The notes beneath the pieces were generated by a model. The model had not been told where the DNA came from. It did no database searches and was given only the letters and a program-made list of their open reading frames with translations. Shown here in pieces: positions 36,828-46,224 of a stretch of 64,000 nucleotides of DNA. Position 1 is the stretch's first letter, and every line of letters starts with the position of its first letter. This DNA is from Verrucomicrobiota bacterium (GTDB lineage Bacteria > Verrucomicrobiota > Verrucomicrobiia > Limisphaerales > PALSA-1396), in NCBI GenBank assembly GCA_016200005.1, contig JACQFP010000053.1:1-64000 (forward strand), written 5' to 3'. The translations under genes and the position numbers were made by a program.

Positions 36828-38573
36828 ATGAAAGAAGTGTTGTTGGGAAACGAGCTTGCCAACGTTGAAACGCCAAGTCTAACTCTTGCCGACCTCCATG
36901 GCCTTCCGGGAGTTGAACCACCGGCGCGGCGTAATTTGGTGGTAAATGCCGGAGTTCACATGACTTATCCAAAAAATAATTTGTCGCAAATGCTCGAGCA
37001 GACGGTCGCCAAGTCTGCGCGGGAAACGGCACTGATTTATTTTGGCGCCCGCATCAGTTACGGCGACCTGCTCGACCAGGTGAACCGCGCCGCCGCCGGT
37101 CTGCAAGCGCTGGGGATCAAGAAGGGCGACCGCGTGGCGATGATGATGCCCAACTGTCCGCAGTTTGTGATTGGCTATTTCAGCGCATTGAAGGCCGGCG
37201 CGATCATCACGGCCACCAGTCCCATCTATACGCCTCGCGAAGCCGGCCATCAGTGGAAGGACGCGGGCGCGTCCGTCATCATCGTGGACCAGCGCCTCCT
37301 CCACATCGTCAAGGCCGTGCGCCCGGAACTCCCGGAGCTGAAACACGTCGCCGTCATCGGCATGAGGGATTATTATCCCCAGAACTACAAGTCGCTTTGC
37401 CGCAAGCTCCACGCCAAAGGCGGGAGAAAAAGGTCTTCCGCTTTCGCGCAAAGAACCTCCCCTATTACGTGGCCGGAACTCTTGAGAATTTCCAAGACCC
37501 CGCGTCCTGTCTCCATCAAGCAGGCTGACATCGCTTGCCTGCAATACACCGGCGGCACGACGGGTTCCTCCAAAGGCGCAATGTTGACACACGGCAACCT
37601 GGTCATCAACGCCAACCAAACCCGGCAATGGCTTTCCGCCGGGCGTACCGCCGACCCGGACGTCATGGTGGCCGCGCTGCCGCTGTTCCACATTTACGCG
37701 ATGACCTGCATCATGATTTGTTCCGTGATGACGGGCGGCACCGTCGTGCTGCTGCCACGCTTTGAACTCAAAGCGGCCCTCAACATCATCCGCAAATATC
37801 ATCCGAGCTTTTTTCACGGCGTGCCGACGATGTATGTGGCATTCAACAACACGCCCAATGTTGAACGTTATGGATTCAAATCGCTGCGCGTTTGCATGAG
37901 CGGCGGCGCGCCATTGCCGATTGAAGTGCGCCAGAAATTCGAGGAGTTGACCGGCGGAAAACTGGTGGAGGGTTATGGCCTCACGGAATCCTCACCCGTC
38001 ACACACACGAACCCGCCAGATGGCGTGCCCAAAATCGGCAGCATCGGTCTGCCAATCCCCGACACCGAGGTGCGGATCGTGGACATCGAAACCGGCACGC
38101 GCGACCTGCCCGTGGGTGAAGCCGGTGAAATCATCATTCGCGGCCCGCAGGTGATGAAGGGCTACTGGAACAAGCCGGAGGAGACGGCCAAAGTATTGCG
38201 CGACGGTTGGCTCCACACCGGCGATATCGCGAAGAAGGACGAGGAGGGTTATTACTACATCGTTGATCGCAAGAAGGATTTGATCATCGCCGGCGGTTAC
38301 AACATTTACCCGCGTGAAGTCGAGGAAGTCCTGTTCGAGCATCCCAAGATCAAAGAGGCCGTCGCCGTGGGCGTCCCCGACCAATACCGCGGCGAAACCG
38401 TCAAAGCCTTCATCGTCTTGCACGAGGGCCAGACCACCACGCCCGAAGAAATCCAGGCGTTCTGTCGCGAGCGACTCGCCGCTTACAAAGTCCCGCGCAT
38501 GGTTGTCTTCCGCGATTCGCTGCCCAAATCCGGTGTCGGAAAATATCTCCGCCGCGAGTTGCGCAACATGTGA
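36828..38573 (+). CDS. fadD: Long-chain fatty acid-CoA ligase
   Basis: 581 residues. ATG 36828 has GAGG seven bases upstream. The enzyme activates fatty acids by ATP to acyl-AMP and then acyl-CoA. Motifs: P-loop YTGGTTGSSKGAMLTH (about 240), HIYAMTC, GYGLTESSPV (about 385), WLHTGDIAKKDEEGYYYIVDR, GGYNIYPREVEE, and catalytic Lys in GVGKYLRRELR near the end. The N-terminal 40 residues are not part of the usual fold. It opens the beta-oxidation cluster; a 155-base repeat-containing spacer separates it from the next gene. Confidence 0.9.
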   Translation: MKEVLLGNELANVETPSLTLADLHGLPGVEPPARRNLVVNAGVHMTYPKNNLSQMLEQTVAKSARETALIYFGARISYGDLLDQVNRAAAGLQALGIKKGDRVAMMMPNCPQFVIGYFSALKAGAIITATSPIYTPREAGHQWKDAGASVIIVDQRLLHIVKAVRPELPELKHVAVIGMRDYYPQNYKSLCRKLHAKGGRKRSSAFAQRTSPITWPELLRISKTPRPVSIKQADIACLQYTGGTTGSSKGAMLTHGNLVINANQTRQWLSAGRTADPDVMVAALPLFHIYAMTCIMICSVMTGGTVVLLPRFELKAALNIIRKYHPSFFHGVPTMYVAFNNTPNVERYGFKSLRVCMSGGAPLPIEVRQKFEELTGGKLVEGYGLTESSPVTHTNPPDGVPKIGSIGLPIPDTEVRIVDIETGTRDLPVGEAGEIIIRGPQVMKGYWNKPEETAKVLRDGWLHTGDIAKKDEEGYYYIVDRKKDLIIAGGYNIYPREVEEVLFEHPKIKEAVAVGVPDQYRGETVKAFIVLHEGQTTTPEEIQAFCRERLAAYKVPRMVVFRDSLPKSGVGKYLRRELRNM

Positions 38574-38578
38574 GATGA

Positions 38579-38679
38579 AAATACTCAAATACTCAAATAC
38601 TCAAATACCCAAGATTACAGCCCCAAGCGTGTTTCATCGGCTAATTGGGTCTTGGGTACTTGGGTGCTTGGGTACTTCG
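38579..38679. repeat. 8-bp tandem repeats in complementary blocks
   Basis: Four AAATACTC-type units (38579-38610, the last AAATACCC) are followed by a block of GGGTACTT / GGGTGCTT / GGGTCTT units (about 38646-38677). The two blocks are partly complementary and could pair as a long slippery hairpin between fadD and the bifunctional enzyme gene. Confidence 0.75.
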
Positions 38680-38728
38680 ATTCCTAACCCCCTCGTAAAC
38701 TTTCCGCTTTTTAACTGACCAACCAATC

Positions 38729-41137
38729 ATGCTGACGATCAAAAAAGCCGCCGTCATCGGCGCAGGAAACATGGGCGCTCAAATCGCCGCGCATCTGGCT
38801 AATGTCGGAATCCCTTCAATCTTGATGGACGTGGTGCCGACCGAGCTGACGCCGGAAGAACAAAAACGCGGGCTGACCTTGCAGGACCGGGAGGTGCGCA
38901 ACCGCGTCACCAAGACCTTGTTCGAGCGTGCCAAGAAACTTTCGCCGACTCCTTTCTTCGTTCCAGAGAACACCAAACTCATCACCATTGGCAATATTGA
39001 AGATGACCTTCCCAAAATCGCCGACGCCGATTGGGTAATCGAAGCAGTGCTGGAGAAGATGGATCTAAAGCGCAGCTTGCACGCCAAAATCGCGAAGCAC
39101 GCTCGCGTCGATGCCATCGTCACCTCCAACACTTCCGGCCTTTCCATCAACGGCATGTTGGAAGGATGTTCCAAGAAATATCGCAAGCGATTTTTCGGCA
39201 CGCACTTTTTCAATCCGCCGCGCTACATGCGGTTGTTGGAAATCATCCCCAACACCGAAACCACGCCCCGGCTGCTCAAGCAATTCACGGAGTTCGGCGA
39301 AAATGTTTTGGGCAAAGGGATTGTGCCTTGCAAGGACACGCCCGGCTTCGTCGCCAACCGCATCGGCTGTTTCGCCATGCAGCACGTGCATTGGCTCACG
39401 GTGCAGGAAGGTCTGGGACTTGACGAAGTGGATGCGATCTCCGGCCGCGCGCTGGGCCGCCCGGCCAGCGCCACCTATCGGCTCGGCGACATCGTCGGCA
39501 TCGATCTCATGGTGCAAGTCGGTCTGAACTTTTCCGAGCAACTGAAGAATGACGATCAAATCGCCAAGTATCCACTGCCCGATTACATCGTGGAAATGGT
39601 CAAGCGCGGTTGGTGGGGCGAGAAGAAGGGCCAGGGTTTTTACAAACGGGTCAAGACCGAGAAGGGCCGGGAAATCCTGACGCTCGATTACAAGACTCTC
39701 GATTATCGCCCGCGCCAACGCGCTCAGTTTCCCTCTCTCGAAACGGTCGGCAAGGCCGCCGATCCCGCCGAACGTCTCCGGGGTCTGTGTGCGGCGACCG
39801 ACAAGGCTGGCGACTTCGCTTGGAAGCATCTCAGCGCCACCATTTGTTATTCCGCCGACCGGCTTACGGAAATTGCCGATGACGTGGTCACGGTCGATAA
39901 CGCCATGCGCTGGGGCTTCAACTGGGAGCTTGGCCCGTTTGAAATCTGGGACGCGCTCGGGGTCCGCGAAACGGTCGCGCGTTTGGAAAAGGAAGGACGC
40001 GCTGTGCCGACCGTAGTTCGCGACCTGCTCGCCGCGGGCAAGACTTCCTTTTACGAAACTCAGAACGCGCGGCGATTCTTCTTCGATCTTGCCAAGCGGG
40101 ATTATGTTCCGGTGCCAGTTTCGGAGAAAGCCATCAGCCTGCCGATGTTGCGCAAGGACAACAAAGTCATTCGCAGCAATGCTGGCGCGAGTTTGATCGA
40201 CCTCGGCGACGACGTCGCGTGCCTGGAATTTCACGTCAAGATGAACGTCATCGGCGGCGAGCAACTCACAATGTTGAAGCAATCACTCGAAGAGGTGCGG
40301 AAGAATTTCGCCGGACTGGTCATCGGCAATCAGGGCGACCATTTTTCGGCGGGCGCGAACTTGTTGCTCGTCACCACGCAAATCCAAAATCAGGAGTGGG
40401 ACGACATCAACGCGAGCATCCACACCTTCCAGCAGGCCACGACCACGCTGCGCCAGTTTGAGAAGCCCGTGGTCTCGGCTTGTCACGGCTACACATTGGG
40501 CGGCGGCTGCGAAATCACGATGGGCTCGGACCACGTGGTCATCGCGGCGGAAACTTACATGGGCCTGCCGGAAGTCGGCGTCGGTCTGATTCCCGCCGCG
40601 GGCGGCACCAAGGAAATGTTGATTCGTTGCACGGAACATCTGCCGCGCACGCCGGACACGGATTATTTCCCCGGCTTGCAGCATGCCTGGGAAACGATCG
40701 GCATGGCGAAGGTTTCGACGAGCGCGCACGAGGCGGCCAAGTTGAAATATTTGCGGATGAGCGATGCGACTGTCGTGCTCAATCGCGATTGGCTCATCGG
40801 CGAAGCCAAGGCCAAAGTGCTCCAAATGTCGGCGCAAGGTTACAAGCCCAAGGCGCAACGGGACGACCTCCCGGCTGTTGGCGAGAGCGGTCTGGCGATG
40901 TTCAAAATGATTCTCTACCAAATGCGCATGGCCGGACAGATCAGCGAGCACGATCACAAGATCGGCAGCAAACTCGCCTACGTGCTGTGCGGCGGCGATT
41001 TGACCTCGTTGCATTTTGTCTCCGAGCAATACATTTTGGACCTGGAACGCGAGGCCTTCCTGAGTCTTTGCGGCGAGGCCAAGACGATGGAACGCATCAA
41101 GCACACGTTGAAAACCGGAAAACCATTAAGGAATTAA
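38729..41137 (+). CDS. fadN: Bifunctional 3-hydroxyacyl-CoA dehydrogenase / enoyl-CoA hydratase (FadN type)
   Basis: 802 residues. Domain order is dehydrogenase first, hydratase last, as in Bacillus FadN and unlike E. coli FadB. Rossmann start [18 protein letters not shown] (11-28), TSNTSGLSI and the [16 protein letters not shown] signature (about 155-175) mark the dehydrogenase; [11 protein letters not shown] its second half. The crotonase part (about 480-700) has an [12 protein letters not shown] oxyanion segment, [11 protein letters not shown] and [18 protein letters not shown] with the catalytic Glu region. It hydrates 2-enoyl-CoA and oxidises the 3-hydroxyacyl-CoA with NAD. The stop is one base before the thiolase ATG. 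Confidence 0.9.
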   Translation: MLTIKKAAVIGAGNMGAQIAAHLANVGIPSILMDVVPTELTPEEQKRGLTLQDREVRNRVTKTLFERAKKLSPTPFFVPENTKLITIGNIEDDLPKIADADWVIEAVLEKMDLKRSLHAKIAKHARVDAIVTSNTSGLSINGMLEGCSKKYRKRFFGTHFFNPPRYMRLLEIIPNTETTPRLLKQFTEFGENVLGKGIVPCKDTPGFVANRIGCFAMQHVHWLTVQEGLGLDEVDAISGRALGRPASATYRLGDIVGIDLMVQVGLNFSEQLKNDDQIAKYPLPDYIVEMVKRGWWGEKKGQGFYKRVKTEKGREILTLDYKTLDYRPRQRAQFPSLETVGKAADPAERLRGLCAATDKAGDFAWKHLSATICYSADRLTEIADDVVTVDNAMRWGFNWELGPFEIWDALGVRETVARLEKEGRAVPTVVRDLLAAGKTSFYETQNARRFFFDLAKRDYVPVPVSEKAISLPMLRKDNKVIRSNAGASLIDLGDDVACLEFHVKMNVIGGEQLTMLKQSLEEVRKNFAGLVIGNQGDHFSAGANLLLVTTQIQNQEWDDINASIHTFQQATTTLRQFEKPVVSACHGYTLGGGCEITMGSDHVVIAAETYMGLPEVGVGLIPAAGGTKEMLIRCTEHLPRTPDTDYFPGLQHAWETIGMAKVSTSAHEAAKLKYLRMSDATVVLNRDWLIGEAKAKVLQMSAQGYKPKAQRDDLPAVGESGLAMFKMILYQMRMAGQISEHDHKIGSKLAYVLCGGDLTSLHFVSEQYILDLEREAFLSLCGEAKTMERIKHTLKTGKPLRN

Positions 41138-41138
41138 T

Positions 41139-42320
41139 ATGAAAGAAGTTTTTATTGTGTCGGCGGCGCGCACGCCGGTGGGTAAAGCCCCGAATGGCCG
41201 CCTCAAAACCGTTCGTCCGGATGATCTCGGTGCCATCGTCATCAAGGAAGTGCTCAAACGCGCACCGCAAATTTCTCCCGAACAGGTCGAAGACGTCATC
41301 ATCGGCTGCGCGATGCCCGAGGGCGCGCAAGGCATGAACATGGCGCGCATTTCATGTCAACGCGCCGGACTGCCCGACACCGTTCCCGGCGTGACCATCA
41401 ATCGCTTTTGCGCCTCCGGGTTGGAGGCGATTGCCATGGGCGCGCAACGAATCATGAGCGGCATGGCTGACATCGTGATCGCCGGCGGCGCCGAAAGCAT
41501 GAGCCAGGTGCCCATGGGTGGATTCAAAATGGCGCCCAATCCCTGTCTCGTGGAACAGATGCCGGACGCCTACCTCGCGATGGGGTTGACCGCCGAAACT
41601 GTGGCCAGCAAATTTCAAGTCTCGCGCGAAGACCAGGACGCCTTCGCTTACGAAAGTCATCAGAAGGCCATTGCCGCCATCGACGCCGGGCGATTCAAGG
41701 AAGAATCGGTTTCCGTCAGCGGGCGCGAAGTCACCTTGGACGAAAAAAGCAAACGAAAGGTCACGGAGTTTGTTTTCGAGGTCGATGAAGGTCCTCGTCG
41801 CGACACAACACCGGAAAAACTCGCCGCGTTGCGCCCGGCGTTTAATCCCAAAGGTTCGGTGACGGCCGGAAACGCTTCTCAGCGCAGCGATGGTGCTGCC
41901 GCTGTCATCTTGATGTCAGGCGAAAAGATGAAGGAACTCGGCCTAAAACCGCTGGCGCGGTTCGTTACGTATGCCGTTGGCGGAGTGCCGCCCGGCATCA
42001 TGGGCATCGGTCCGGTGGCCGCGATTCCCAAGGCTTTGAAAAATGCCGGCTTGAAAATTGCGGACATCGATTTGATCGAATTGAACGAAGCCTTTGCCAG
42101 CCAGGCGCTCTCCGTCATCCGGCAATGCGAGTTGCCGCGCGACCGCGTCAACGTCAACGGTGGTGCCATCGCGCTCGGCCATGCGCTCGGCGCGACGGGC
42201 GCGAAGCTGACCGTCAGCATCATCAACGAACTCAAGCGGCGCAACGGTCGTTACGGTCTCATCACAATGTGCATTGGCGGCGGGATGGGCGGCGCGGGCA
42301 TTGTGGAACTAGCGGCGTAA
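41139..42320 (+). CDS. fadA: Acetyl-CoA acyltransferase (thiolase)
   Basis: 393 residues, full length. It cleaves 3-ketoacyl-CoA to acetyl-CoA and a shortened acyl-CoA. Nucleophile Cys91 in [11 protein letters not shown]; His in the NEAFASQAL and [16 protein letters not shown] segments; second Cys in [12 protein letters not shown]. The N-terminus [14 protein letters not shown] is canonical. One base after the bifunctional gene, so the pair forms the usual thiolase/multifunctional-enzyme complex. gene_symbol by role; other thiolase names (fadI, thlA) could apply. Confidence 0.92.
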   Translation: MKEVFIVSAARTPVGKAPNGRLKTVRPDDLGAIVIKEVLKRAPQISPEQVEDVIIGCAMPEGAQGMNMARISCQRAGLPDTVPGVTINRFCASGLEAIAMGAQRIMSGMADIVIAGGAESMSQVPMGGFKMAPNPCLVEQMPDAYLAMGLTAETVASKFQVSREDQDAFAYESHQKAIAAIDAGRFKEESVSVSGREVTLDEKSKRKVTEFVFEVDEGPRRDTTPEKLAALRPAFNPKGSVTAGNASQRSDGAAAVILMSGEKMKELGLKPLARFVTYAVGGVPPGIMGIGPVAAIPKALKNAGLKIADIDLIELNEAFASQALSVIRQCELPRDRVNVNGGAIALGHALGATGAKLTVSIINELKRRNGRYGLITMCIGGGMGGAGIVELAA

Positions 42321-42322
42321 GT

Positions 42323-42337
42323 GAAGGAGATTCTTTG
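42323..42337 (+). promoter_or_regulatory. Shine-Dalgarno that fixes a TTG start for etfB
   Basis: AAGGAGA ends five bases before TTG 42335-42337. No ATG or GTG lies at the expected N-terminus (KILVPLKRVPD follows immediately), so the TTG is the start. Confidence 0.8.
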
Positions 42338-43090
42338 AAAATATTGGTGCCGCTGAAGCGCGTCCCCGACCCGGACACAAAAATTCGCCTGAAAACAGAT
42401 GGCTCGTCCGTCGATTGGGACGGAGTTAAGTTTGCCATCAATCCCTTCGACGCCATTGCGCTGGAGGAGGCGTTGCGCATCGAGGAAAGCCAGGGCGAAA
42501 TCGACATCGTCGTCGTCAGCATCGGCGGCGATGAGTGCACGGAGCAATTGCGCGCCGGACTGGCGATGGCCGCAGACCGCGCGTTGCTGATTCGCGCCGA
42601 ACCCGACCTCGACCCGCTGGCCATCGCCAAAATATTCGTCGCCGTTTACAAATTGGAAAAGCCCGACTTCGTCCTCATGGGCAAGCAGGCCATCGACGAC
42701 GACTCCAATCAAGTCGGCCAGATGCTCGCCGCGTTGCTTGGTATTGGCCAGGCGACCTTTGTTTCCAAATTGGAGTTGCTGGACAACAACACCCGGGCGT
42801 GCTGTGGACGCGAGACCGACGCGGGCATCGAAACCGTCGTGGTCAAACTGCCGGCCATCATTACCACCGATTTGCGCCTGAATGAACCGCGCTACGTTTC
42901 GCTGCCCGGCATCATGAAGGCCAAGAAAAAGCCGCTGGAGGAAATCACGGTGGCTGATCTCGGTGTGACTGTCGCTTCGCGCACCAAGGTTCTCGCCCTC
43001 GAACCGCCGCCCAAGCGCAAGGCCGGCGTGCGCGTCAAGACCGTCGATGAACTCGTGGACAAACTGAAAAACGAAGCCAAGGTCATTTGA
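42335..43090 (+). CDS. etfB: Electron transfer flavoprotein beta subunit
   Basis: 251 residues from TTG 42335; the frame is open further upstream inside the thiolase gene, but family length and the ribosome site favour this start. Typical opening LKILVPLKRVPDPDTKIR, then AINPFDAIALEEALRI, GGDECTEQLRAGLAMAADRALL (in parts), PDFVLMGKQAIDDDSNQVGQMLA and LPAIITTDLRLNEPRY. With EtfA it binds FAD and AMP and collects electrons from acyl-CoA dehydrogenases. One base separates it from etfA. Confidence 0.92.
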   Translation: MKILVPLKRVPDPDTKIRLKTDGSSVDWDGVKFAINPFDAIALEEALRIEESQGEIDIVVVSIGGDECTEQLRAGLAMAADRALLIRAEPDLDPLAIAKIFVAVYKLEKPDFVLMGKQAIDDDSNQVGQMLAALLGIGQATFVSKLELLDNNTRACCGRETDAGIETVVVKLPAIITTDLRLNEPRYVSLPGIMKAKKKPLEEITVADLGVTVASRTKVLALEPPPKRKAGVRVKTVDELVDKLKNEAKVI

Positions 43091-43091
43091 T

Positions 43092-44063
43092 ATGGCAAAG
43101 ATTCTCGTCCTAGCGGAACACGATGAGGGCCAGCTCAAGCTCGCCACGCTTTCGGCCATGGGCTTCGCGCACGAAGTTTGCGCCGATGCGGGCGGCTCGT
43201 ACGACGTCTTGATTTTAGGTGAAGGCATCTCCGCCGCCGTGGAATTGCTGCGGGGTTACGGCGCAGCTTCCGTGCTGGTTGCCGACCACGCCGCCCTTAA
43301 AGACCCGCTGGCCGACAAATACGCCCGCGTCATTGACGAAGTGGCGCGCGTGCAAAACGCCACGATGGTCGTGGGCGCAGCTTCGACGTTCAGCAAGGAC
43401 GTACTGCCGCGCGCGGCCGCGTTGTTGGATGCCGGCATGATCAGCGACGTAAATGACGTGCGCTCGGACGGCAACGATTTTATTTTCAAACGCATCATGT
43501 TCGCGGGCAACGTCATCGCCACCGTGAAACTGGACGGCGCTTTGAAGTTTTTGACCGTTCGCTCGGCGGCCTTCGCGCCGCCGCCCAAAGTAGCCGGGAC
43601 TTCGCCAATCACGTCAGTAGCCGTGGACGCCGGCAAACTGCCATCGCAAATCGAATATGTCGGACGCGAGGCAAAAGTCGCCGGTCGGCCCGATTCAACC
43701 GAAGCGCGGGTGGTCGTATCCGGCGGACGCGCAATCAAGAACGCCGAAGATTTCGAGCAACTGATCGGCGGCCTGGCCGACGTGCTCGGCGGCGCGGTGG
43801 GTTCATCCCGCGCACTCGTGGATTCCGGCATCACTCCGAATTCGTTGCAAGTCGGGCAAACGGGCAAGATCGTCGCCCCCGATTTATACATCGCCGTCGG
43901 CATCTCCGGCGCGATTCAACACATGGCGGGCATGAAGGACACCAAGGTCATTGTTGCCATCAATAAGGACGCGGAAGCGCCGATTTTCGAGATCGCTGAT
44001 TACGGTCTGGTCGGCGACGTGTATCAAATCGTGCCGGAGTTGATGGAGAAATTGAAAAAATAG
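43092..44063 (+). CDS. etfA: Electron transfer flavoprotein alpha subunit
   Basis: 323 residues. N-terminal domain (ILVLAEHDEGQLK, VVGAASTFSKDVLPR) and the FAD-binding C-terminal domain with GGAVGSSRALVDSG, VGQTGKIVAPDLYIAVGISGAIQH and VIVAINKDAEAPIFEIADYG, all canonical. It carries the redox-active FAD of the ETF dimer. Placed between etfB and the membrane Fe-S oxidoreductase, which is its probable electron acceptor. Confidence 0.94.
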   Translation: MAKILVLAEHDEGQLKLATLSAMGFAHEVCADAGGSYDVLILGEGISAAVELLRGYGAASVLVADHAALKDPLADKYARVIDEVARVQNATMVVGAASTFSKDVLPRAAALLDAGMISDVNDVRSDGNDFIFKRIMFAGNVIATVKLDGALKFLTVRSAAFAPPPKVAGTSPITSVAVDAGKLPSQIEYVGREAKVAGRPDSTEARVVVSGGRAIKNAEDFEQLIGGLADVLGGAVGSSRALVDSGITPNSLQVGQTGKIVAPDLYIAVGISGAIQHMAGMKDTKVIVAINKDAEAPIFEIADYGLVGDVYQIVPELMEKLKK

Positions 44064-44087
44064 TTTTATCCGGCTGGTTTCAAATCA

Positions 44088-46151
44088 ATGCAACCCACCC
44101 GCGAAACCTTCGGCAACATCCCGCATTCGTCGCAGATCATTTTCTATTGCCTGACGGTGGTGACGATGGCGGTGTTCGCCTTTGGAATCTGGCGGCGATT
44201 CAAGTTGTGGCGTCAGGGCACACCCATCGGCGTCAAAGAGCTGATCGTCGGCAACCTCAAACAAGTCTGGGCCAAAGTGCAGCCAGGAGTGCGGCGTTTA
44301 ATGGTGGAAGGGTTGGGACAAAAACGGGTGCGCGGTCGCGGCCTAGCAAGCTGGGCGCATATCATGCTCTTTGCCGGCTTTATGATGTTGTTTCTCGGCA
44401 CGACAATGCTGGAGATCGACCACCTGTCTTCGGGAATTTCGGAGGCACTGCATTTTCACAAGGGAACTTATTACGTCATTTATGAGTTCACCTTGGATGT
44501 CTTCGGTCTTTTGTTCCTGATCGGCTGCAGTTTGTTTTTGTGGCGGCGGACGCGGCGACCGTCGAGCGTCGGCCACAAGGCGACTGACTGGTATGTGCTC
44601 GGTTCGTTCATCGCCATTGGCGTCACCGGCTATCTGCTGGAAGGATTGCGCATGACCTGGCAGCACCCGACTGGCATTGCCGCGCAATGTTCACCGGTGG
44701 GACTGTTGATCGCGCAGTGGTTCTCCGGTCTGAGCGACAGCGCAGCGCGTTCGGCACACTTCACAGTCTGGTGGCTTCACGCTTTTCTCGTGTTCGGCTT
44801 CATCGCATCGATTCCCTACACGCGGCTGATGCATTTCATCACCGGTCCGATGAATCTTTTCCTCGCTCAACCCATGCTCGGCAAGCTCGTGCCGGTATCC
44901 ATGGAGGAAGTGGAGAAGACCGAACGCGTCGGCGTCAGCGCGGTTACCCACTTCAATCAACAACAACTCCTGAGTCTTGATGCCTGCATGGAATGTGGTC
45001 GTTGCGAAGATGCTTGTCCCGCCTTCGCCACGGACAAACCGCTGTCCCCGAAAAAGGTCGTTCAAGATTTGAAAGCGTTGATGACCCTGAATCTCACGCC
45101 TCACGCATCACCCACCACGCAGATTCAGCGCGCATTGCACGGCGACACCATTCAAGCCGAAACACTCTGGTCGTGCACGGCCTGCAGCGCGTGCGTGAAC
45201 GTCTGCCCGGTGCGGATCGATCCGCTCACGTTGATCACGGACATGCGCCGCAATCGCGTCGGCGAAGGCACGTTGAGCGGCACGGCGGCGACGGCGTTGC
45301 GCCGGATGCAATCCAGTTCCAATCCTTGGGGCTTGCCCGCCGCCGACCGCCCGAACTGGTCGGAGGGTTTGGGCGCGCCCACGGTCAAGGAGAATCCAAA
45401 TTTCGAAGTGCTATATTGGATCGGCTGCGCCGGGTCGTATGATCGCCGGGCGCAACGCGTCGCGCGCGCCGTGGTGAAACTGTTGAAGCACGCGAACCTC
45501 AACTTCGCCATCCTTGGCCGCGAAGAAAAATGCACCGGCGAATCCGCGCGCCGCCTCGGCGACGAGTTTTTGTTTCAGGAACTGGCCCAGGCCAACATCG
45601 CCACGCTGGCCAAATACAATGTTCGTAAAATCCTCGCGCACTGTCCACATTGCCTGAACAGCCTGCTCAAGGATTACTCGCAGTTCGGCGGACAATACGA
45701 GGTGATTCATCACACCCAGTTCATCTCCCAACTGATCAAGGATGGGCGATTGAAAATCCCCAGCCCCGCCGGTCAAAGCGACACCGGCGCGGTGACGTAT
45801 CACGACCCGTGCTATCTCGCCCGCGTCAACGGCATTCACGAGGCGCCACGCGAGGTTCTGAGGACGGCCTTGGGCGCGTCCTCCTCACCGCCTGACTTTC
45901 GCGAAATGCTGCGTAATCGGGAAAAGACCTTTTGCTGCGGCGCGGGTGGCGGGCGCATGTGGATGGAGGAAGACCCGAAGCAACGCATCTCCACGGTGCG
46001 CGCCAAGGAAGCCCTGGTCACCGGCGCCAAGACGGTTGCGGTCGGTTGTCCATTCTGCCTGACGATGGTCACCGACGGTGTGGCGGCTCAGGACAGTTCC
46101 GCGCGCGTGCTGGACGTGGCGGAAATTCTCGCGGAGAAACTGGGCGTCTGA
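44088..46151 (+). CDS. Membrane Fe-S ETF:quinone oxidoreductase (FadF/EMO type)
   Basis: 687 residues. N-terminal NarI-like cytochrome b membrane domain with about five to six helices (18-260, His residues in SWAHIMLFAG, DHLS, WWLHAF). Then two 4Fe-4S clusters: CMECGRCEDACPAF (Cys300, 303, 306, 310) and CTACSACVNVCPV. The C-terminal part has two CCG-type domains, marked by CAGSYDRRAQ, HCPHCLNSL, HDPCYLARVN and FCCGAGGGRMWMEE. This is the architecture of FadF/EMO proteins that move electrons from ETF to the menaquinone pool, in place of classical EtfD. The gene position directly after etfBA supports that role. Confidence 0.85.
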   Translation: MQPTRETFGNIPHSSQIIFYCLTVVTMAVFAFGIWRRFKLWRQGTPIGVKELIVGNLKQVWAKVQPGVRRLMVEGLGQKRVRGRGLASWAHIMLFAGFMMLFLGTTMLEIDHLSSGISEALHFHKGTYYVIYEFTLDVFGLLFLIGCSLFLWRRTRRPSSVGHKATDWYVLGSFIAIGVTGYLLEGLRMTWQHPTGIAAQCSPVGLLIAQWFSGLSDSAARSAHFTVWWLHAFLVFGFIASIPYTRLMHFITGPMNLFLAQPMLGKLVPVSMEEVEKTERVGVSAVTHFNQQQLLSLDACMECGRCEDACPAFATDKPLSPKKVVQDLKALMTLNLTPHASPTTQIQRALHGDTIQAETLWSCTACSACVNVCPVRIDPLTLITDMRRNRVGEGTLSGTAATALRRMQSSSNPWGLPAADRPNWSEGLGAPTVKENPNFEVLYWIGCAGSYDRRAQRVARAVVKLLKHANLNFAILGREEKCTGESARRLGDEFLFQELAQANIATLAKYNVRKILAHCPHCLNSLLKDYSQFGGQYEVIHHTQFISQLIKDGRLKIPSPAGQSDTGAVTYHDPCYLARVNGIHEAPREVLRTALGASSSPPDFREMLRNREKTFCCGAGGGRMWMEEDPKQRISTVRAKEALVTGAKTVAVGCPFCLTMVTDGVAAQDSSARVLDVAEILAEKLGV

Positions 46152-46224
46152 CGTTCCCACCGCTTGCATGAACTTTTGAATTCTGTTTCACTTAACCAAC
46201 ACTAAAACAAAACAAGAAAACATT

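Noticed and set aside
39065-40282. 405-codon minus-strand frame
   Set aside because: Antisense shadow of the FadN-type gene.
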